A program made the position numbers and the translations under genes. Below, piece by piece: positions 32,712 through 43,183 of a stretch of DNA of 44,937 nucleotides. Every line of letters starts with the position of its first letter. Position 1 is the first letter of the stretch. The notes under the pieces are model-generated. The model saw nothing but the letters and a program-made list of their open reading frames with translations, made no database searches and had not been told where the DNA came from. Source of the DNA: Gammaproteobacteria bacterium (GTDB lineage: Bacteria > Pseudomonadota > Gammaproteobacteria > Legionellales > Legionellaceae); assembly GCA_022600515.1 (NCBI GenBank), contig JAHZKG010000083.1:1-44937 (forward strand). The letters are read 5' to 3'.

Positions 32712-33332
32712 TTACTTAGAGTAAAGTTCGACTACTAAGCTAATATTAAAATCAGCAGGCAAATCATCCAAAGTAGGTGAAGCGACAAATGTTCCTTTGA
32801 ATGTTGCTGACTCTACTGTAATCCAGGTGCACGGAGCACGCTGTTCGGATAAGCCTATCGCCGCTTGAATTCGCCCTTGCTCACGCGCTTTCTGTCGTAC
32901 AGAAACGATATCACCTGGCTTTAATAGAAAAGAGGCAATATTTACCACTTGATCATTCACTAAAATCGCTTTGTGAGAAACCAATTGGCGTGCTTCAGCA
33001 CGTGTGCTTGCAAAACCCATACGATAAACAACGTTATCTAAACGGCCTTCCAAAAGTCCCATCAAGTTTTCGCCCGTTGAGCCTTTTTTGCTTGCTGCTT
33101 TTTTATAATAATTACGGAATTGCTTTTCTAACACGCCATAATAGCGTCTTATTTTTTGCTTTTCTCGCAACTGCAAACCGTAGTTAGCCATACGCGGACG
33201 CTTGTCACCATGCTGTCCAGGTTGCTTTTCTGACTTACATTTAGACTTATGATCTCGAACGCCACTTTTAAGCAGCAAATCAACACCTTCTCTACGAGAA
33301 AGCCTACACTTTGGACCAAGATACCTTGCCAT
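32712..33332 (-). CDS. rpsD: Small ribosomal subunit protein uS4
   Basis: 206 residues, as in E. coli. [21 protein letters not shown] opens the protein, followed by [15 protein letters not shown] and the S4 RNA-binding domain [28 protein letters not shown]4 nucleates 30S assembly and in E. coli represses the alpha operon by binding the rpsM leader. AGGAG lies 6 nt before the ATG; the preceding TTG is not used. Confidence 0.97.
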   Translation of the reverse strand: MARYLGPKCRLSRREGVDLLLKSGVRDHKSKCKSEKQPGQHGDKRPRMANYGLQLREKQKIRRYYGVLEKQFRNYYKKAASKKGSTGENLMGLLEGRLDNVVYRMGFASTRAEARQLVSHKAILVNDQVVNIASFLLKPGDIVSVRQKAREQGRIQAAIGLSEQRAPCTWITVESATFKGTFVASPTLDDLPADFNISLVVELYSK

Positions 33333-33348
33333 CAATCACTCCTGCAAC

Positions 33349-33747
33349 TTAAACGCGACGTTTTTTGGGTGGCTTACAGCCATTATGAGGAATACCCGTC
33401 ACATCTGTAATTTCTACAATTTTAAACTCTTGGGAAATCAGTTCTCGAATCGTAGACTCACGACCGGGTCCTGGCCCATGAACAAATACAGCAACAGACT
33501 TCATGCCATACTCTTTTGCTGTTGCTGACGCACGTTCAGTTGCAATCTGAGCTGCATACGGTGTGCTTTTTCGCGATCCGCGAAAGCCTGAACCACCAGA
33601 TGTTGCCCAACATAACGCATTACCCTGACGATCGGTAAACGTTACAATTGTGTTATTGAACGAGGCATGCACATGAACAATCCCGTCTGATACAACGCGT
33701 TTAATTTTTTTACGCGTCTTCTTTTGTTTTGCCTTATTAACAGCCAT
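33349..33747 (-). CDS. rpsK: Small ribosomal subunit protein uS11
   Basis: 132 residues. Signature segments are [39 protein letters not shown] and the C-terminal [18 protein letters not shown]. It lines the 30S platform near the E site. AGGA lies 8 nt before the chosen ATG. Between rpsM and rpsD as in all bacteria. Confidence 0.97.
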   Translation of the reverse strand: MAVNKAKQKKTRKKIKRVVSDGIVHVHASFNNTIVTFTDRQGNALCWATSGGSGFRGSRKSTPYAAQIATERASATAKEYGMKSVAVFVHGPGPGRESTIRELISQEFKIVEITDVTGIPHNGCKPPKKRRV

Positions 33748-33783
33748 CACTTTTTCCTAGATGAAAAATTAAATATTTTCGTG

Positions 33784-34128
33784 CTATTTACGACGACCCT
33801 TCCGCGTACGCGCATTGGTTTTCGTCCGTTGTCCGCGCAACGGCAAACCACGCCGGTGGCGAAGACCACGATAACAACCGAGATCCATCAATCGCTTGAT
33901 GTTCATCGTTACCGTACGGCGCAAATCGCCTTCGACGGTCATTTTACCAATTTCCGTACGCAAAGACTCAAGCTCTGCATCCGTTAATTGAGAAACCTTT
34001 CTAGAGGGTTCTATGTTTGTCTGCTGACAAAGTTTGATTGCGCTAGAATTTCCAACGCCATAAACTGAAGTCAGTGCAATCACCACATGTTTGTGATCTG
34101 CAATGTTTACACCTGCTATACGTGCCAT
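33784..34128 (-). CDS. rpsM: Small ribosomal subunit protein uS13
   Basis: 114 residues (E. coli 118). [21 protein letters not shown] and YGVGNSSA form the helix-two-turn-helix; the C-terminal [25 protein letters not shown] tail reaches the P site tRNA. First gene of the alpha group, preceded by a 78-nt leader with its own promoter-like signals and hairpin. GGAGA lies 7 nt before the ATG. Confidence 0.97.
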   Translation of the reverse strand: MARIAGVNIADHKHVVIALTSVYGVGNSSAIKLCQQTNIEPSRKVSQLTDAELESLRTEIGKMTVEGDLRRTVTMNIKRLMDLGCYRGLRHRRGLPLRGQRTKTNARTRKGRRK

Positions 34129-34151
34129 TCATTTCTCCGAACACTATGTCA

Positions 34152-34200
34152 CTTCTGTTGGAAGGGAACAGAAGATACTCGTTTCACACCTTAAAATCAA
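34152..34200 (-). promoter_or_regulatory. Alpha operon promoter and rpsM leader hairpin
   Basis: On the minus strand TTGATT (34195-34200), a 17-nt spacer and TATCTT (34172-34177) form a fair sigma-70 promoter in the gap between rpmJ and rpsM. Just downstream CTTCTGTT, a 7-nt loop and AACAGAAG pair in an 8-bp stem (34152-34174), overlapping the -10. In E. coli the rpsM leader holds a pseudoknot bound by S4 for autoregulation; the hairpin lies in the equivalent place, but the S4 site itself is inferred. Confidence 0.45.
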
Positions 34201-34206
34201 GCGATC

Positions 34207-34320
34207 TTACCCTTGCCTTTGCTTATGTCGTGGTTCTTTACAAATCACACGAACTGCTCCATGCCGTTTTACCACCTTACAATGACGGCACATAGGCTTA
34301 ACCGATGCTCTTACTTTCAT
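34207..34320 (-). CDS. rpmJ: Large ribosomal subunit protein bL36
   Basis: A 37-residue protein: [20 protein letters not shown], then [17 protein letters not shown]. The zinc ligands of the C+ type, C11, C14, C27 and H32, are all present. Short length hides it from ordinary ORF filters, but its position between secY and rpsM is invariant and its sequence is unmistakable. Confidence 0.97.
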   Translation of the reverse strand: MKVRASVKPMCRHCKVVKRHGAVRVICKEPRHKQRQG

Positions 34321-34339
34321 TGAACTACTCCACTATTAA

Positions 34340-35668
34340 TCACAAAAGACCTGGTAAACCCGTCCCTTTGACCTTACCTTTCTTCATTAAAGAATCATAC
34401 TGTCCGGCCATTAAATGCGCTTGAACCTGTGCTACAAAATCCATGATGACCACAACAATAATAAGTAACGATGTGCCGCCAAAATAAAACGGTACATGCC
34501 AGGTGCTCATTAAAAGTTGCGGAAGCAAACACACCAACACCAAATATAAAGCCCCAACAAAAGTCAAGCGCGTCATGATAGCATCAATATAACGCGTTGT
34601 CTGCTCACCTGGACGAATTCCTGGAATATAAGCACCTGATTTCTTCAAATTATCCGCTGTATCTTTAGGATTAAAGACTAATGCTGTATAGAAAAAGGCA
34701 AAAAACATGATTGCCGCAGCATAAATAATTAAATATAACGGTTGACCTGGTGTAAGCGCCATACCAACATCAGCGAGCCAATCCATACCCTTACCGCGCC
34801 CGAAAAATTGAGCGACTGTGCCAGGGATTAAAATAATACTTGAAGCAAAAATAGGAGGAATCACACTGGCCATATTTATTTTCAATGGCAAATGACTGGT
34901 TTGCGCAGCATACACGCGCTTACCTTGTGTTCTCTGTGCATAGTTCACACGAATTCGGCGTTGTCCACGCTCAACAAACACAACAAAGCCGGTTACGACG
35001 GCAACAATAGCTGCGATAATAATTAAACTTAATGCTTGCATTTGCCCTTCACGTACTTGTTGAAATACAGACGCAATCGCATGAGGTAAATTAGAGACGA
35101 TACCTGAAAAAATAATCAGTGATATACCGTTACCTATGCCTTTTTCTGTAATCTGCTCTCCCAGCCACATCAGAAACATCGTGCCTGTCACCAGTGTAAT
35201 CACAGCTGTAATATAAAAAGATACATCCGTTGTGAGCGCAATATGCTGCCCGGCAAGCCAGCGCGCCATACCAAACGACTGGAATATAGCCAAAACCAAA
35301 GTAAAGTAACGCGTATATTGATTTATTTTTCGTCGCCCAGACTCACCTTCTTTTTTGAGTTGCTCAAGAGCGGGGACAACCATTGAAAATAACTGCATAA
35401 CAATAGAGGCTGTAATATAAGGCATAATGCCAATGGCAAAAACGGTCACCCGTGAAAGTGCGCCACCAGAAAACATATTAAACAAACCAAATATTGTATT
35501 TTGTTGATCAGAAAAAAGATTCGCTAGTTTTTGCGGATCAAGCCCTGGAACAGGAATATGCGCACCTAATCGATACACTAATATAGCTGCCAGTACAAAG
35601 AGAAGCCGAACTTTCAGCTCGGCTATCCCACCATTACTTGACGTGCGCTTCGAATCTTTATTACTCAT
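34340..35668 (-). CDS. secY: Preprotein translocase subunit SecY
   Basis: The channel of the Sec translocon, 442 residues with ten membrane segments. Landmarks: [12 protein letters not shown], the plug region [47 protein letters not shown], the lateral-gate segment [17 protein letters not shown], and [14 protein letters not shown] before the last helices. Its start overlaps the rplO stop by 4 bp (ATGA), and rpmJ follows. Confidence 0.97.
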   Translation of the reverse strand: MSNKDSKRTSSNGGIAELKVRLLFVLAAILVYRLGAHIPVPGLDPQKLANLFSDQQNTIFGLFNMFSGGALSRVTVFAIGIMPYITASIVMQLFSMVVPALEQLKKEGESGRRKINQYTRYFTLVLAIFQSFGMARWLAGQHIALTTDVSFYITAVITLVTGTMFLMWLGEQITEKGIGNGISLIIFSGIVSNLPHAIASVFQQVREGQMQALSLIIIAAIVAVVTGFVVFVERGQRRIRVNYAQRTQGKRVYAAQTSHLPLKINMASVIPPIFASSIILIPGTVAQFFGRGKGMDWLADVGMALTPGQPLYLIIYAAAIMFFAFFYTALVFNPKDTADNLKKSGAYIPGIRPGEQTTRYIDAIMTRLTFVGALYLVLVCLLPQLLMSTWHVPFYFGGTSLLIIVVVIMDFVAQVQAHLMAGQYDSLMKKGKVKGTGLPGLL

Positions 35669-36099
35669 GCTTCAACACTACCACCTTGTGCTTCGATTGC
35701 CGCAAGGGCACCTTTGGTCGCACGCAATCCTTTGACCATCACTTTTTTCGTTAACTCACCGGACAATATAATTTTAACGTCGCGAATATTTGCATGTATA
35801 AGACCAGCGGCACGAATTTCTTCAAGCGTTACAACATCAGCTGTGATTTTTGAAAGCTCAGACAATGTGATTTGATCAACAGTTCGGCCCACTCGAGAGG
35901 TAAAACCAAGCTTAGGCAAACGACGTTGGATAGGCATTTGCCCACCTTCAAAGTTAATTTTATGAAACCCACCTGAACGTGCTTTTTGACCTTTATGTCC
36001 TCGCCCACAGGTCTTTCCAAACCCAGAGCCAATACCACGGCCTACACGTGTTTTAGATGGCTTAGAACCTGGCTCAGGTGATAAAGTATTTAAATTCAT
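35665..36099 (-). CDS. rplO: Large ribosomal subunit protein uL15
   Basis: 144 residues, same as E. coli. [43 protein letters not shown] and [17 protein letters not shown] are the conserved N-terminal extension; a globular domain follows. It overlaps rpmD by one base (TAATG) and secY by four. Confidence 0.97.
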   Translation of the reverse strand: MNLNTLSPEPGSKPSKTRVGRGIGSGFGKTCGRGHKGQKARSGGFHKINFEGGQMPIQRRLPKLGFTSRVGRTVDQITLSELSKITADVVTLEEIRAAGLIHANIRDVKIILSGELTKKVMVKGLRATKGALAAIEAQGGSVEA

Positions 36100-36305
36100 T
36101 AGATATTCTCCTCAACCCGTAGCAAATAAATCACTTGATTAACCAAGCCACGAATGGCTGGAATATCACGATGAACAACTGTGCTATTGATTCGTTTAAG
36201 ACCTAATTGCTTCGCAATAAGAATATGCTTCGGCAAACGACCAATCAAACTCTTAACCAAAGTGACTTTAATTTGGCTAACTTGACTATCAGTTTTTTTA
36301 TTCAT
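36099..36305 (-). CDS. rpmD: Large ribosomal subunit protein uL30
   Basis: 68 residues, about nine longer at the N terminus than the E. coli protein. [19 protein letters not shown] and [25 protein letters not shown] are diagnostic. No other Met lies near the normal start, so the extension is likely real. Between rpsE and rplO. Confidence 0.95.
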   Translation of the reverse strand: MNKKTDSQVSQIKVTLVKSLIGRLPKHILIAKQLGLKRINSTVVHRDIPAIRGLVNQVIYLLRVEENI

Positions 36306-36307
36306 GA

Positions 36308-36811
36308 TTAACCTTCCACCACTTCTTTAACGGTTTTTCCACGTTTCGCTGCCACATAATCAGGCGTACCGATACGTGTTAATGCACCAATAGTTGCACG
36401 CACTACGTTTGTTGGGTTGGTTGACCCCATGCTTTTAGCCAGAATATCTTCAACGCCCAGCACCTCAAGCACTGCTCGCATCGCACCACCCGCAATCACA
36501 CCGGTTCCTTCACTCGCAGGCTTCATAAATACTTTAGAGGCCCCAAAATTAGAAACAATTGTATGGTGAATTGTTTTTCCAGCTAACGGTATATAGACCA
36601 TATTGCGTCGCGCATGGTCCATTGCTTTTTGAATGGCAACTGGCACTTCACGGGCTTTTCCGCGACCGTAGCCAATTTTACCTTTACCATCACCAACTAC
36701 GACCAAAGCTGCAAAGCCAAAAACACGGCCTCCTTTCACAACTTTTGCTGTACGCTGAACAGAAACCAATTTTTCTTGATAACCGTCTGTTTTTGAATCG
36801 TCAAATGCCAT
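36308..36811 (-). CDS. rpsE: Small ribosomal subunit protein uS5
   Basis: 167 residues, the E. coli length. [61 protein letters not shown] and [12 protein letters not shown] are all present. S5 shapes the mRNA entry site and influences fidelity. Confidence 0.97.
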   Translation of the reverse strand: MAFDDSKTDGYQEKLVSVQRTAKVVKGGRVFGFAALVVVGDGKGKIGYGRGKAREVPVAIQKAMDHARRNMVYIPLAGKTIHHTIVSNFGASKVFMKPASEGTGVIAGGAMRAVLEVLGVEDILAKSMGSTNPTNVVRATIGALTRIGTPDYVAAKRGKTVKEVVEG

Positions 36812-36820
36812 AATTGTTCC

Positions 36821-37177
36821 TTAAAAAGTCAACGCTTCGCGCGCGCCATCAGCCAAAGCTTTCACTCGACCATGGTATTTATAGCCGGACCTATCAAATG
36901 CGACTTCAACCAAATCAAGTGCCTTTGCACGCTGCCCCAGTAATTGTCCAACTTGAAATGCGCGTTCTACTTTATTGCCCTTGATTGTTTTTCTTGCATC
37001 TCTCTCAAGACTTGAGCAAGAGACCAGTACGCGATCACCTTTTTCGGTTGGAACCACAATCTGCGCATAAATTTGACTGGCGCTACGATAGACAACCAAT
37101 CGAGGTCGTCCAGATCGACAGATTACTGCCTTTGTTTTTGAACCCCGTCGGATTCGAGCTCGTTCTTTAGTTGCCAT
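36821..37177 (-). CDS. rplR: Large ribosomal subunit protein uL18
   Basis: 118 residues. RPRLVVYRSASQIYAQIV, VGQLLGQRAKALDLVEVAFDR and the C-terminal YHGRVKALADGAREALTF identify the 5S rRNA-binding protein. A basic N terminus (KERARIRRGSKTKAV) contacts rRNA. Confidence 0.97.
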   Translation of the reverse strand: MATKERARIRRGSKTKAVICRSGRPRLVVYRSASQIYAQIVVPTEKGDRVLVSCSSLERDARKTIKGNKVERAFQVGQLLGQRAKALDLVEVAFDRSGYKYHGRVKALADGAREALTF

Positions 37178-37187
37178 CAGTTACACC

Positions 37188-37730
37188 CTATTTTTTCTTC
37201 GCTTCTTTCGTAATAATCACTTCATCCGCGCGACGTATTCCTTTGCCTTTGTAAGGCTCTGGAGGTCTTATGGCACGAATTTCTGAAGCCACCTGTCCTA
37301 CACGTTGTTTATTTGAACTACTTAATACAATCGTGGTGTTGTTAGGAATTTCCGCAGTGACATCATCAGGAAGCAGATAAGATACTGGATGAGAAAAACC
37401 AAGCGACAACGCTATTTTTTTCCCTTGAGCTTGCGCTCGGTAACCAACACCAACCAATTCTAAAGTCACACTGAAACCTTCTGTAACCCCATGAACGGCA
37501 TTACTTACTAAAGCACGAACAGTCCCGGCAAACGCCCATCCTTTAGGATCAGATGACACAGGTGCAAACAACACCTCATTCGGCGCATCGTCAGCTCGCG
37601 TCACAGCCACTAAATGGTGGCAATGCGTCGTCACAACACCTTTGGGACCTTTAACAATCACGCATCCTGGCTCAACGATCAACTCAACGGTTGAAGGTAA
37701 AAGCACTGGTGCTTTGGCTATTCTTGACAT
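37188..37730 (-). CDS. rplF: Large ribosomal subunit protein uL6
   Basis: 180 residues with the two repeated L6 domains: SRIAKAPVLLPSTVELIVEP with KGPKGVV in the first, and ELVGVGYRAQAQGKKIALSLGF with PPEPYKGKGIRRADE in the second. It sits by the sarcin-ricin loop. The N-terminal loop (HLVAVTRADDAPNEVLFAPV) is more divergent than the rest. Confidence 0.97.
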   Translation of the reverse strand: MSRIAKAPVLLPSTVELIVEPGCVIVKGPKGVVTTHCHHLVAVTRADDAPNEVLFAPVSSDPKGWAFAGTVRALVSNAVHGVTEGFSVTLELVGVGYRAQAQGKKIALSLGFSHPVSYLLPDDVTAEIPNNTTIVLSSSNKQRVGQVASEIRAIRPPEPYKGKGIRRADEVIITKEAKKK

Positions 37731-37747
37731 CTCTATCCTCGTTCCTA

Positions 37748-38137
37748 TTAAGCCACTTCACAAATCACTTCACCACCCACCCCATTTTTCAAGGCACGCA
37801 AATGGCTCATTACGCCATGTGAAGTTGATAAAATCGCCACCCCAAAACCTGGGATTGAAGACAAATCTTTAACTGCTTTATATACACGAAGTCCGGGACG
37901 ACTGATACGCTTAATACGATCAATCACTGGACGCCCATGATAATATTTCAGTTTCAAAGTCAGTGACTTCAAATTACTTTCAGAAGGCTCCACTTTAAAA
38001 TCAGCGATATAGCCTTCTTCTTTTAAGACACGCGCAATCTCTTCTTTGAGATTAGACGAGACCAACATCACGTGCTGATGATTCGCCTGTTGTCCATTAC
38101 GAATTCTTGTTAACATATCCGCTATAGGATCTTGCAT
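37748..38137 (-). CDS. rpsH: Small ribosomal subunit protein uS8
   Basis: 129 residues from [19 protein letters not shown]. The RNA-binding C-terminal motif [24 protein letters not shown] is intact. S8 represses the spc operon in E. coli by binding near rplE. An upstream in-frame start, 60 nt away, would overlap rpsN and adds no conserved residues, so it is rejected. Confidence 0.95.
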   Translation of the reverse strand: MQDPIADMLTRIRNGQQANHQHVMLVSSNLKEEIARVLKEEGYIADFKVEPSESNLKSLTLKLKYYHGRPVIDRIKRISRPGLRVYKAVKDLSSIPGFGVAILSTSHGVMSHLRALKNGVGGEVICEVA

Positions 38138-38165
38138 ACTCACGGCAGCTCTCCAATTTTTAAAA

Positions 38166-38468
38166 TTACCAGCTTGACTTTCGAGCACCGGTAACATTAC
38201 CGATCATCAATTGCTGGCGTAAACAAATTCGACACAATCCAAATTTCCGATACACTGCATGTTGTCGACCACATTGCTGACAACGCGTTGTTAATCGAGA
38301 AGGACTCGAATTAACCGGCAGCTTGTGCAGTTTTTCTAAACTAACTGCAATTTCAGCTGGATCTGAAGAAGACTTAATCTTCTGCTTCAGGTTTACCCGG
38401 CGCTGTTTATATTTCTCAACCAACTTCGCTTTTTTAAGCTCTCTTTGACAAATTGCTTTTCTAGCCAC
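38166..38468 (-). CDS. rpsN: Small ribosomal subunit protein uS14, long form with zinc cysteines
   Basis: 100 residues, the long form (E. coli 101), ending [11 protein letters not shown]. Unlike E. coli, which has lost the cysteines, it carries CQQC (63, 66) and CRIC (79, 82) on either side of [12 protein letters not shown], the four-cysteine zinc ribbon of the short, 61-residue S14 type. So it combines the long N-terminal part with an intact zinc site. Position between rplE and rpsH is standard. Confidence 0.96.
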   Translation of the reverse strand: MARKAICQRELKKAKLVEKYKQRRVNLKQKIKSSSDPAEIAVSLEKLHKLPVNSSPSRLTTRCQQCGRQHAVYRKFGLCRICLRQQLMIGNVTGARKSSW

Positions 38469-38479
38469 AATGACACCTT

Positions 38480-39034
38480 TTATTTTCGTTCATTATCTTT
38501 TTTCAATGGGAATTTAAATGCTTCCAACAAAGCGCGTGCTTCTTTATTTGTTTTTGCACTTGTTGAAATAGCAATATCAAGCCCCCGAATGCAATCAATT
38601 TTATCAAAATCAATTTCAGGAAAAACGATTTGTTCTTGAATCCCTAACGAATAATTACCTGTACCATCAAATGACTTAGCATTCAACCCTCTAAAGTCAC
38701 GAACACGAGGCAAGGCAATCGAAATCAGACGCTCAAGAAATTCATACATACGAACACCACGCAAAGTGACCTTACAACCGATAGGCCAACCTTCTCTAAT
38801 TTTAAACCCTGCAAGCGAACGCTTCGCAAAGGTTGTTACAGGTTGTTGTCCTGCAATACGTGTCATGTCATCTAGCGCAAACTTCATAATTTTCTTGTCA
38901 TTAACCGCTTCACCAACACCCATGTTCAATGTAATCTTTTCAAGCTTTGGCACTTGCATGACATTGGTGTAACTGAATGCTTTCATCAATGACGTGACAA
39001 TTTCTTCTTGATATAGTTTTTTTAAATTAGCCAT
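38480..39034 (-). CDS. rplE: Large ribosomal subunit protein uL5
   Basis: 184 residues from [51 protein letters not shown] and [20 protein letters not shown] identify the 5S rRNA and P-site tRNA contact protein. GGGA lies 8 nt upstream of the chosen ATG; an in-frame start 75 nt further up would run into rplX. Confidence 0.96.
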   Translation of the reverse strand: MANLKKLYQEEIVTSLMKAFSYTNVMQVPKLEKITLNMGVGEAVNDKKIMKFALDDMTRIAGQQPVTTFAKRSLAGFKIREGWPIGCKVTLRGVRMYEFLERLISIALPRVRDFRGLNAKSFDGTGNYSLGIQEQIVFPEIDFDKIDCIRGLDIAISTSAKTNKEARALLEAFKFPLKKDNERK

Positions 39035-39047
39035 CTTAATTATCCCA

Positions 39048-39374
39048 TTACCCCTGATCGACCAATGCTTGATTGGACTTAAAATAACGTTCCCGTCGCA
39101 TTTTCCCATCTTTTTCGACAGGTCTAAATCCGACTTTATCTGCTTTTTTGGTGTCAGGATTATACAGGGCTATGTTAGAACAATGCAAGAGTGACTCTTG
39201 TGTGCGAATTGAACCCTTTTCCTGCTTCTGAGGATTTGGCTTTACGTGCTTCTTCACCAAATTCGCCCCTTCAAGCAACACTTTGCTACCAACAACACGT
39301 AGCACTTTACCAATATGGCCTTTGCTTTTTCCAGTAATTACAATGGCTGTATCATTCTTTTTAATACGTTTCAT
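39048..39374 (-). CDS. rplX: Large ribosomal subunit protein uL24
   Basis: 108 residues. The KOW motif is [41 protein letters not shown] and [18 protein letters not shown] follow. It helps start 50S assembly. Between rplN and rplE. Confidence 0.96.
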   Translation of the reverse strand: MKRIKKNDTAIVITGKSKGHIGKVLRVVGSKVLLEGANLVKKHVKPNPQKQEKGSIRTQESLLHCSNIALYNPDTKKADKVGFRPVEKDGKMRRERYFKSNQALVDQG

Positions 39375-39388
39375 GACATATCCCTTAA

Positions 39389-39754
39389 TTACAAGACTTC
39401 TGGAGCCAAGGAGATGATTTTCATGAATCGCTCCCTTAACTCTCGGGTCACCGGGCCAAAAATACGTGTTCCCACAGGATCATGTTGAGCATTCAACAAG
39501 ACAGCCGCGTTTCCATCAAAGCGAATCACAGAACCATCATCACGACGAACTGCTGCTGCTGTTCGAACAACAACTGCATTCATCACAACACCTTTCTTCA
39601 CTTTACTTCTAGGAATTGCATCTTTCACGCTTACTTTTATCACATCACCTACCCGTGCATAACGGCGATGTGAACCACCCAATACTTTGATGCACATGAC
39701 TTTACGTGCACCGCTGTTATCAGCGACATCAAGCACTGTCTGCATTTGTATCAT
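39389..39754 (-). CDS. rplN: Large ribosomal subunit protein uL14
   Basis: 121 residues. [56 protein letters not shown] and [13 protein letters not shown] are conserved. First gene of the spc group, preceded by the largest gap in the ribosomal cluster (95 nt) with promoter-like sequence. GGAGA lies 7 nt before the ATG. Confidence 0.97.
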   Translation of the reverse strand: MIQMQTVLDVADNSGARKVMCIKVLGGSHRRYARVGDVIKVSVKDAIPRSKVKKGVVMNAVVVRTAAAVRRDDGSVIRFDGNAAVLLNAQHDPVGTRIFGPVTRELRERFMKIISLAPEVL

Positions 39755-39788
39755 TTTACTCTCCAGCTCTAACAGTCGACCAGAAAAC

Positions 39789-39808
39789 GGCTGGTTATTA
39801 TACCAGCC
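39789..39808 (-). promoter_or_regulatory. spc operon promoter with -10 inside a hairpin
   Basis: On the minus strand the 20-mer GGCTGGTATAATAACCAGCC is a perfect hairpin (7-bp stem, 6-nt loop), and its centre is TGGTATAAT, a perfect extended -10. A TTGACT lies 22 nt upstream, too far for a normal -35, so the extended -10 probably carries the promoter. The place, between rpsQ and rplN, is exactly where E. coli Pspc lies. The palindrome over the -10 may let DNA or RNA structure modulate it; that is inference. Confidence 0.55.
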
Positions 39809-39849
39809 CTTCAGGTATTTTTAAAGTCAATTATATCTTGATGTAAAGA

Positions 39850-40101
39850 TTAAGAAACAACCTCAACAAGAACCCAGTTTTTGAGCTTAGAAATGGGCTT
39901 AGACTCACGAATTCTAACAGTATTTCCTATTTGACAAATACCCGCTTCATCATGCACGTGCAGTTTTGTTTGACGCCTTAGTAGCTTTCCATATTTTGGA
40001 TGCTTAACTAAACGCTCAACAGATACAACAACTGTCTTTGTCATCTTATTGCTCACAACTTTACCAACAATAGTTGTTTCTTTCGTTTCTTTAGTTGACA
40101 T
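39850..40101 (-). CDS. rpsQ: Small ribosomal subunit protein uS17
   Basis: 83 residues from the ATG of [45 protein letters not shown] and [19 protein letters not shown] are diagnostic. The upstream GTG is rejected. Its start overlaps the rpmC end by 11 bp. Last gene of the S10 group. Confidence 0.95.
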   Translation of the reverse strand: MSTKETKETTIVGKVVSNKMTKTVVVSVERLVKHPKYGKLLRRQTKLHVHDEAGICQIGNTVRIRESKPISKLKNWVLVEVVS

Positions 40102-40312
40102 GTGCTTCACCTGCTTTCTCAGTCATCAATGTTTTTATCCGAGCAATTTGCTTGCGTGCTTCGGTTATTTGATGGGGCTGTGCTAACGCACCCTCGTTTT
40201 TTCGTTGTAACCGAAGTAAAAATTGTATTTTTCTAAGAGAAAGAAGCTCGTTCTTTAACTCATCAACGCTCATCGCTTTTAACTTTTTCACTTGTTCAGC
40301 TAGTCTAGTCAT
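40091..40312 (-). CDS. rpmC: Large ribosomal subunit protein uL29
   Basis: 73 residues, two helices: [31 protein letters not shown] first half (split here as in the family) and [17 protein letters not shown] second half. It lines the exit tunnel and forms part of the SRP and trigger factor docking site. It overlaps rplP by one base. Confidence 0.96.
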   Translation of the reverse strand: MTRLAEQVKKLKAMSVDELKNELLSLRKIQFLLRLQRKNEGALAQPHQITEARKQIARIKTLMTEKAGEAHVN

Positions 40313-40725
40313 TACATCACCGTCCGTTCGGCAAACGCTACTTTAAAAGGAAGTTTGGCTTTTGCGAGATCAAATGCTTCTATAGCAAGCTCTCGAGAAA
40401 CCCCTTCGATTTCAAACAACATTCTACCTGGTTGAATTTGAGCAACCCAATACTCAACACTCCCCTTTCCGCCACCCTGTCTTACTTGAAGTGGTTTCTG
40501 AGTGATGGGTTTGTCTGGAAAAACACGAATCCATACTTTTCCGCCCCGCTTAATATGACGTGTTAAAGCACGTCGTGCGGCTTCAATTTGACGAGCCGTT
40601 AAACGACCACGTCCTACCGCTTTTAATCCGAATTGTCCAAAATTAACAGTAGAGCCACGTTGAGCAAGCCCACGATTTCGGCCCTTCATTTGCTTTCGGT
40701 ATTTAGTTCGTTTTGGTTGTAACAT
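40312..40725 (-). CDS. rplP: Large ribosomal subunit protein uL16
   Basis: 137 residues. [59 protein letters not shown] and the MGKGKG-like [16 protein letters not shown] loop, near the A-site tRNA, are present. TAATG overlap with rpmC. Confidence 0.97.
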   Translation of the reverse strand: MLQPKRTKYRKQMKGRNRGLAQRGSTVNFGQFGLKAVGRGRLTARQIEAARRALTRHIKRGGKVWIRVFPDKPITQKPLQVRQGGGKGSVEYWVAQIQPGRMLFEIEGVSRELAIEAFDLAKAKLPFKVAFAERTVM

Positions 40726-40741
40726 ATTGGTTCATCCTCAC

Positions 40742-41401
40742 TTACTTGCTGCCATCGTCTTGGCGGTTTTTATGAGGTGATACTTCACCTTTAAAAATCC
40801 AGACTTTGACACCGATGATCCCATAAGCAGTTTTGGACTCAGCGGTTCCATAATCAATATCGGCACGAAAAGTATGCAAAGGAACGCGTCCTTCTCGATA
40901 TGTCTCAGAGCGGGCAATTTCAGCACCACCCAAACGACCACCAACTGTAACTTTAATGCCTTTAGCACCTGACTTCATTGCAGCATTAACGGCACGCTTC
41001 ATAGCACGCCTAAACATAACACGCTGCTCTAATTGCTGCGCGACGCCTTCAGCGACCAAGGTTGCATCAAGCTCAGGCTTTCGAATTTCCTGGATATTTA
41101 GATGAACAGGAACGCCTAATTTTTTTGAAATTTCAGCACGAAGCGCTTCAATCCCACCGCCTTTTTTACCAATCAATACCCCTGGACGTGCAGTATGAAT
41201 CGTAATCACAGCATTGTTAGCCGGTCGGTCAATTTGAATGCGACTTACAGCAGCAGCAGCTAATTTTTTCTTCAAATGTTTCCGAAGATCGATGTCTTGG
41301 TTTAACAAGGTTGCATAATTTTTTTTCGTTGCAAACCAGTTAGAATTCCAAGCTTTCACAATCCCAAGACGGATGCCGATTGGATTTACTTTTTGTCCCA
41401 T
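40742..41401 (-). CDS. rpsC: Small ribosomal subunit protein uS3
   Basis: 219 residues. [20 protein letters not shown] opens it; the KH domain has [18 protein letters not shown] and the C-terminal domain has [20 protein letters not shown] and KVWIFKGEV. It forms the mRNA entry channel. Two nucleotides separate it from rplV. Confidence 0.97.
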   Translation of the reverse strand: MGQKVNPIGIRLGIVKAWNSNWFATKKNYATLLNQDIDLRKHLKKKLAAAAVSRIQIDRPANNAVITIHTARPGVLIGKKGGGIEALRAEISKKLGVPVHLNIQEIRKPELDATLVAEGVAQQLEQRVMFRRAMKRAVNAAMKSGAKGIKVTVGGRLGGAEIARSETYREGRVPLHTFRADIDYGTAESKTAYGIIGVKVWIFKGEVSPHKNRQDDGSK

Positions 41402-41403
41402 GC

Positions 41404-41739
41404 TTATTCTCCGTCAGATACTTTAAGGGTAATATGACATGTGCGCTTCGAAATTCGATTTCCACGCCCCTTTGCTCGAGCACGCATACGCTTCAATGTA
41501 CGCGCCTCATCCACGAACACAACACCAATTTTTAGAGCATCAACATCGGCTCCAAAATTGTTTTCTGCATTCGCAATAGCCGACTCAAGCAATTTAAGCA
41601 TCATTACAGCCCCTTTTTTAGGGGTGAACTGAAGCACATTCATTGCATTTGAAACGCTCATTTGGCGAACCATATCTGCAACCAAACGGCCTTTTTGTGC
41701 AGACAGAGGAGCATGTCTTAATTTTGCTGTTACTTCCAT
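41404..41739 (-). CDS. rplV: Large ribosomal subunit protein uL22
   Basis: 111 residues. [40 protein letters not shown] and the tunnel hairpin [22 protein letters not shown] are clear. The hairpin loop that reaches the tunnel constriction (macrolide site) is of normal length. Confidence 0.97.
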   Translation of the reverse strand: MEVTAKLRHAPLSAQKGRLVADMVRQMSVSNAMNVLQFTPKKGAVMMLKLLESAIANAENNFGADVDALKIGVVFVDEARTLKRMRARAKGRGNRISKRTCHITLKVSDGE

Positions 41740-41748
41740 CAGTTGCCT

Positions 41749-42027
41749 CTATTTACCTTTAGCCTTTCTGTCACCAGAGTGGCCTTTAAACGTACGAGTT
41801 ATGGCAAACTCACCCAATTTATGTCCAACCATGTTATCCGTAATATAGACAGGCACATGATCTTTCCCATTATGAACTGCAATCGTCAAACCGATCATTT
41901 CAGGAAAAATCGTTGAACGTCTAGACCACGTTTTAATCGGCTTTTTTGACTTTTCTGATACAGCAGCCTCTACTTTACTTAATAGATGCTGGTCAATAAA
42001 AGGACCTTTTCTTACAGAACGAGCCAC
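41749..42027 (-). CDS. rpsS: Small ribosomal subunit protein uS19
   Basis: 92 residues. [41 protein letters not shown] and [16 protein letters not shown] are conserved. It sits in the head of the 30S subunit by S13. Confidence 0.97.
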   Translation of the reverse strand: MARSVRKGPFIDQHLLSKVEAAVSEKSKKPIKTWSRRSTIFPEMIGLTIAVHNGKDHVPVYITDNMVGHKLGEFAITRTFKGHSGDRKAKGK

Positions 42028-42047
42028 ATTAATACCCTCTCAAGTAA

Positions 42048-42875
42048 TTATTTTTTCTTTCGCTTCTTAACAATAAACCTATCAGTTCGTTTATTGCTTC
42101 GCGTTTTATAACCTTTGGTTGGCACACCCCAAGGTGAGACCGGATGTCGACCACCTGATGTGCGTCCTTCACCACCACCATGTGGGTGATCAACAGGGTT
42201 CATTGCAACCCCACGAACTGTAGGACGTACACCGCGCCATCGATTGGCACCGGCTTTACCTAAAGACCGTAAATTATGTTCACTGTTTCCTACCTCACCA
42301 ATAACCGCACGACACGTTAATAGTACCTTACGAACCTCAGTAGACCGCAGCCGAACCATCGCGTATGCGCCTTCTCTAGCTATAAGCTGTCCGCTTACGC
42401 CAGCACTTCTTAACATCTGAGCGCCACGACCTGGCTTTAACTCAACACAATGAATCGTTGTACCCAAAGGAATATTTTTTAATGGTAAACAATTACCCGT
42501 CGCAATGGGTGCATTATCTCCACTAACGACTATATCGCCTTTAGCTAAACCTGCCGGAGCGATAATGTAACGCCGTTCACCGTCTTTGTAAAGAATTAAT
42601 GCAATAAGAGGCGAGCGATTAGGATCATACTCAAGTCTTTCTACATATCCTTCAATACCATCTTTCCGACGCTTAAAGTCGATAACACGGTATTTATTAC
42701 GGCTTCCACCACCAATATGACGTACCGTAATACGTCCTTGATTATTACGTCCACCACTGTTACTTTTTGAATCCAATAAAGCTGCAAACGGCTTGCCCTT
42801 ATGAATATCTCGGTGCACTACACGTATCTCACCCCGTTTACCAGGAGAGGTTGGCTTTGATTTTAATAATACCAT
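42048..42875 (-). CDS. rplB: Large ribosomal subunit protein uL2
   Basis: 275 residues. [21 protein letters not shown], the SH3-like core, and [18 protein letters not shown] with the conserved His that lies by the peptidyl transferase centre are all visible. Basic C-terminal tail [10 protein letters not shown]. Confidence 0.98.
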   Translation of the reverse strand: MVLLKSKPTSPGKRGEIRVVHRDIHKGKPFAALLDSKSNSGGRNNQGRITVRHIGGGSRNKYRVIDFKRRKDGIEGYVERLEYDPNRSPLIALILYKDGERRYIIAPAGLAKGDIVVSGDNAPIATGNCLPLKNIPLGTTIHCVELKPGRGAQMLRSAGVSGQLIAREGAYAMVRLRSTEVRKVLLTCRAVIGEVGNSEHNLRSLGKAGANRWRGVRPTVRGVAMNPVDHPHGGGEGRTSGGRHPVSPWGVPTKGYKTRSNKRTDRFIVKKRKKK

Positions 42876-42886
42876 CTCATTCTGCC

Positions 42887-43183
42887 TTATTCAGTCACGG
42901 TGAAATCAATTTCTTGTCCGGGTGCTAGCGAGACATATGCTTTTTTCCAGTCTGAGCGTTTCCCCTCAGTCTGTCTAAAACGTTTTCTCTTTCCAGCCAT
43001 ATTCAGAACAGAAACTGACTTAACACTCACTTCAAACAAATGCTCTACGGCTTGCTTGATTTCAGCCTTTGTTGCTGTTTTCAAAACACGAAATACAAAT
43101 TGTTTTGACTTGTCTGCAACTCGTGTCGCTTTTTCAGATATGATTGGCTCAAGCAAAACCATCATTACGCGTTCAGGATTCAT
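42887..43183 (-). CDS. rplW: Large ribosomal subunit protein uL23
   Basis: 98 residues. [41 protein letters not shown] and [20 protein letters not shown] identify the exit-tunnel protein that docks trigger factor and SRP. Its ATG overlaps the rplD stop by four bases. Confidence 0.96.
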   Translation of the reverse strand: MNPERVMMVLLEPIISEKATRVADKSKQFVFRVLKTATKAEIKQAVEHLFEVSVKSVSVLNMAGKRKRFRQTEGKRSDWKKAYVSLAPGQEIDFTVTE

